Assembly: GCF_004364775.1 (NCBI RefSeq)
Contig: NZ_SOAL01000016.1
Location: 62,001-126,000, forward strand
Reading direction: 5' to 3'
DNA from: Comamonas sp. JUb58
GTDB taxonomy: Bacteria > Pseudomonadota > Gammaproteobacteria > Burkholderiales > Burkholderiaceae_C
DNA length: 64,000 bases
In this document: positions 59,514-64,000 of the stretch, piece by piece
How the letters are laid out: each line of letters starts with the position of its first letter
How positions within the stretch are numbered: the first letter of the stretch is position 1
Translations under genes and position numbers: made by a program
The notes under the pieces: model-generated
The model's input: the letters and a program-made list of their open reading frames with translations, nothing else
Told to the model about the DNA's origin: nothing
Databases searched by the model: none

Positions 59514-60737
59514 TCAGGCCGCCAGCGGCTGGCGCCGCACGGGCTCTTCCTTGACGGGCAGATTGACCAAGCCAGCGAACACGCCCAGGCCAATGGCCAC
59601 ATACCAGACGACATCATAGCTGCCGGTGTGGTCATAGAGGTAGCCGCCCAGCCAGATGCCCAGGAAGCTGCCGATCTGGTGGCTGAAGAACACAAAGCCG
59701 CTGAGCATGGACAGATGCTGCACACCAAAGATCTGTGCGATGGCGCCATTGGTGAGCGGCACGGTGGACAGCCACAGGAAGCCCATCACGGCGGCAAAGG
59801 CGTAGACCGACCAGGGCGACAGGGGCACCAGCAGAAACACCACGATCGCGATGGCGCGGATGAAGTAGATGCCCGAGAGCAGGTAGCGCTTGGCCATGCG
59901 CTGGCCCAGCGACCCGGCCAGGTAGGTGCCAAAGATGTTGAAGAGGCCGATCAGCGCCAACGAATAACTGGCCACATGGGGCGGCAGGCCAAAGTCCTTC
60001 AGGTAGCTGGGCATGTGCACGCCGATGAACATCACCTGGAAGCCGCAGACAAAGTAGCCGGCCGTCAGCAGCAAAAAGCTGGGGTGGCGGAAGGCCTCGG
60101 CCACGGCCTGGGCAATGGTTTGCTGATGGCCGCTGGCGGCATGGCGCTTGAGCGCATGGAAGTTGGGCTCGCGCAGCGCGATGGCCAGCGGCACGATGGT
60201 CAGCACCAGGATGGCGCACACAAGCAGCGCGTTCTGCCAGCCCAGGCTGGCGATCAGCTGGCCCTCGACCGGCACCATGAAAAACTGGCCAAAGGAGCCT
60301 GCCGCAGCGGCTACCCCCATGGCCCAGGAGCGTTTCTCGGCTGGCAGCTGGCGCCCGATGACGCCATAGATCACCGCATAGGTGGTGCCCGTCTGCGCCA
60401 TGCCGATCAATAGCCCGGCGGTGAGCGCAAACATCAAGGTATTGGGCGCCCAGGCCATGCCTGCCAGGCCCAGCGCGTAGAGCAGCGCGCCGCAGACCAG
60501 CACCTTGCTGGCGCCAAAACGGTCGGCCAGCATGCCGGTAAAGATGCCAATCAGGCCCCAGCTCAGGTTTTGCACCGCCAGCGCGAGCGCAAAGGATTCG
60601 CGCGTCCAGCCCATCTCCTGCGTGATGGGCTGCAGCCAGAGGCCAAAGCCGTGGCGGATGCCCATCGATAAGGTCACTACGGCGCCGCCACACAGCAGCA
60701 CGCGGGCTATGGACAATGGTTGTGCGTTGTTTTGCAT
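59514..60737 (-). CDS. MFS transporter (monocarboxylate/oxalate-formate antiporter-like)
   Basis: 407 residues with 12 hydrophobic segments; GMLADRFGASKVLVCGALLY near 62-81 is MFS motif A. The N-terminal SMGIRHGFGLWLQPITQEMGW is typical of the monocarboxylate-porter/OxlT-like group. First gene of a likely transcript with the small membrane protein and the methyltransferase. Substrate unknown. Confidence 0.85.
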   Translation of the reverse strand: MQNNAQPLSIARVLLCGGAVVTLSMGIRHGFGLWLQPITQEMGWTRESFALALAVQNLSWGLIGIFTGMLADRFGASKVLVCGALLYALGLAGMAWAPNTLMFALTAGLLIGMAQTGTTYAVIYGVIGRQLPAEKRSWAMGVAAAAGSFGQFFMVPVEGQLIASLGWQNALLVCAILVLTIVPLAIALREPNFHALKRHAASGHQQTIAQAVAEAFRHPSFLLLTAGYFVCGFQVMFIGVHMPSYLKDFGLPPHVASYSLALIGLFNIFGTYLAGSLGQRMAKRYLLSGIYFIRAIAIVVFLLVPLSPWSVYAFAAVMGFLWLSTVPLTNGAIAQIFGVQHLSMLSGFVFFSHQIGSFLGIWLGGYLYDHTGSYDVVWYVAIGLGVFAGLVNLPVKEEPVRRQPLAA

Positions 60738-60761
60738 AGTCTAAGGATGTCTCGTTATCTA

Positions 60762-61028
60762 AGAACGTGATTACGGTCTCTACGCAGCCGCGTTGGAGTG
60801 CAATCGGGATGAGTTCGAAGCGATGGTCCGCAGCTTGCACCGGGGTGCAAGCAAGGGCCAGCGTGAAGAAATCGCCCGATTTCACTCCAACCCGTAGGGA
60901 CAGTGGCTTTGCGGGCGGTCTGCTTCGTTGCAGCGCTTGCCAATAGCGGGCTATTGGCTGCGCACTGCGCCTCGCATCCCATCCCGCAAAGACACTGTCG
61001 CGGCGCGAGGAGATCGTAAGCACGTTCT
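60762..61028. repeat. 267-bp inverted-repeat element with nested hairpins
   Basis: The 19-bp outer ends (60762-60780 and 61010-61028) are inverted copies at 17 of 19 positions. Nested inside are 17-bp arms at 60792-60808/60875-60891 (16 of 17), CTTGCACC-GG-GGTGCAAG at 60834-60851, 16-bp arms at 60900-60915/60983-60998 (15 of 16) and GCCAATAG-CGGG-CTATTGGC. No coding capacity. It has the look of a MITE or a multi-branched structured repeat upstream of parE. Confidence 0.75.
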
Positions 61029-61192
61029 AGAAATTGTTACTCCAACGCCAAAAACCGGCTGTCGCCCGCATATTGCCCAGTGGCCGGCCAAGCCCATTGC
61101 AGGCTTTTGCGACCAAGCGTCGTGAATCGTCAACAAATCCACCTGTTTATCTATACAGCTATTTACAATGGCAGCCGCTAGAATGGAAAGTT

Positions 61193-63169
<1,977 letters not shown>

Positions 63170-63351
63170 TTCCATGCCTGCACCATCCATGACTTTGTCG
63201 CTTTCGCCTTGCCTTGCTACAGCAATGTCTGCCGCTCGGCTTCGCGTCCTGCATGGCGGAGCCATGGAATGACTTGCTGCAAGCGCCGCTAAACCATAAA
63301 ACCCCAACACAGCCGCGCGCAGCCGTGCCACAAGAAGAAAGCTGAACGACT

Positions 63352-64000
<649 letters not shown>

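Overview
The window is high-GC chromosomal DNA of a betaproteobacterium. The best fit is the family Comamonadaceae (Comamonas/Delftia-like). This is judged from gene content (a short H-NS/MvaT-like protein, a small Trp-rich protein of the TIGR04438 kind, a Bug/TctC binding protein, kynurenine-pathway genes) and from sequence style, not from a database search. There is no prophage, insertion sequence, rRNA operon, ordinary tRNA gene or CRISPR array. The left edge holds the last codons of an upstream gene and the right edge cuts parC.

Layout. 1-5.7 kb: dcd, a YpfJ-type zinc peptidase, rhlE, apaH and a CorC/HlyC-family membrane protein. 5.8-15.1 kb: a small H-NS-like protein, aconitase A, a large PAS-GGDEF-EAL protein, an FAD hydroxylase and an MFS transporter. 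15.2-19.2 kb: kynA diverges from an alkylation-repair cluster (ada, a 2OG-Fe(II) oxygenase, alkA) that has a near-exact Ada box. 19.2-23.9 kb: two regulator/transporter pairs, LysR with a DHA2-type MFS protein and XRE-cupin with an LctP permease, each with a palindrome in the divergent gap. 23.8-28.0 kb: a minus-strand kynurenine operon (amino-acid permease, kynB, kynU, then an exonuclease). 28.2-28.8 kb: a hairpin-rich non-coding repeat.

28.9-36.1 kb is the most striking part, an RNA-repair locus. RtcR (sigma54 activator with a CARF-like sensor) diverges from rsr (Ro60 orthologue), rtcB, a zinc-ribbon protein and rtcA. A sigma54 promoter with an upstream IHF site precedes rsr. Between rsr and rtcB lie four tandem non-coding elements that I read as bacterial Y RNAs. 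Each has a lower stem, a conserved internal loop and an upper stem. One carries a complete circularly permuted tRNA-like module, one has the module plus a 121-nt structured insertion, one lacks a D-arm, and one is a bare stem-loop.

36.1-43.0 kb: a YkgJ-type cysteine-cluster protein, a glycine-betaine/proline ABC importer with two tandem ProX proteins, an AT-richer gap and a YqhA-like protein. 43.4-51.7 kb: acs, a LapA-domain protein, cytochrome c, a Trp-rich small protein, ilvD, an alcohol dehydrogenase divergent from an HxlR regulator, and a TctC-type protein. 51.7-55.8 kb: mgtA and mgtC behind a leader of about 550 nt that encodes a proline-containing 16-codon peptide overlapping mutually exclusive hairpins. 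55.9-60.7 kb: a BaeSR-like two-component system, a small exported protein, a methyltransferase, a small membrane protein and an MFS transporter. 60.76-61.03 kb: a 267-bp element with 19-bp inverted termini and nested hairpins. 61.2-64 kb: parE and the start of parC.
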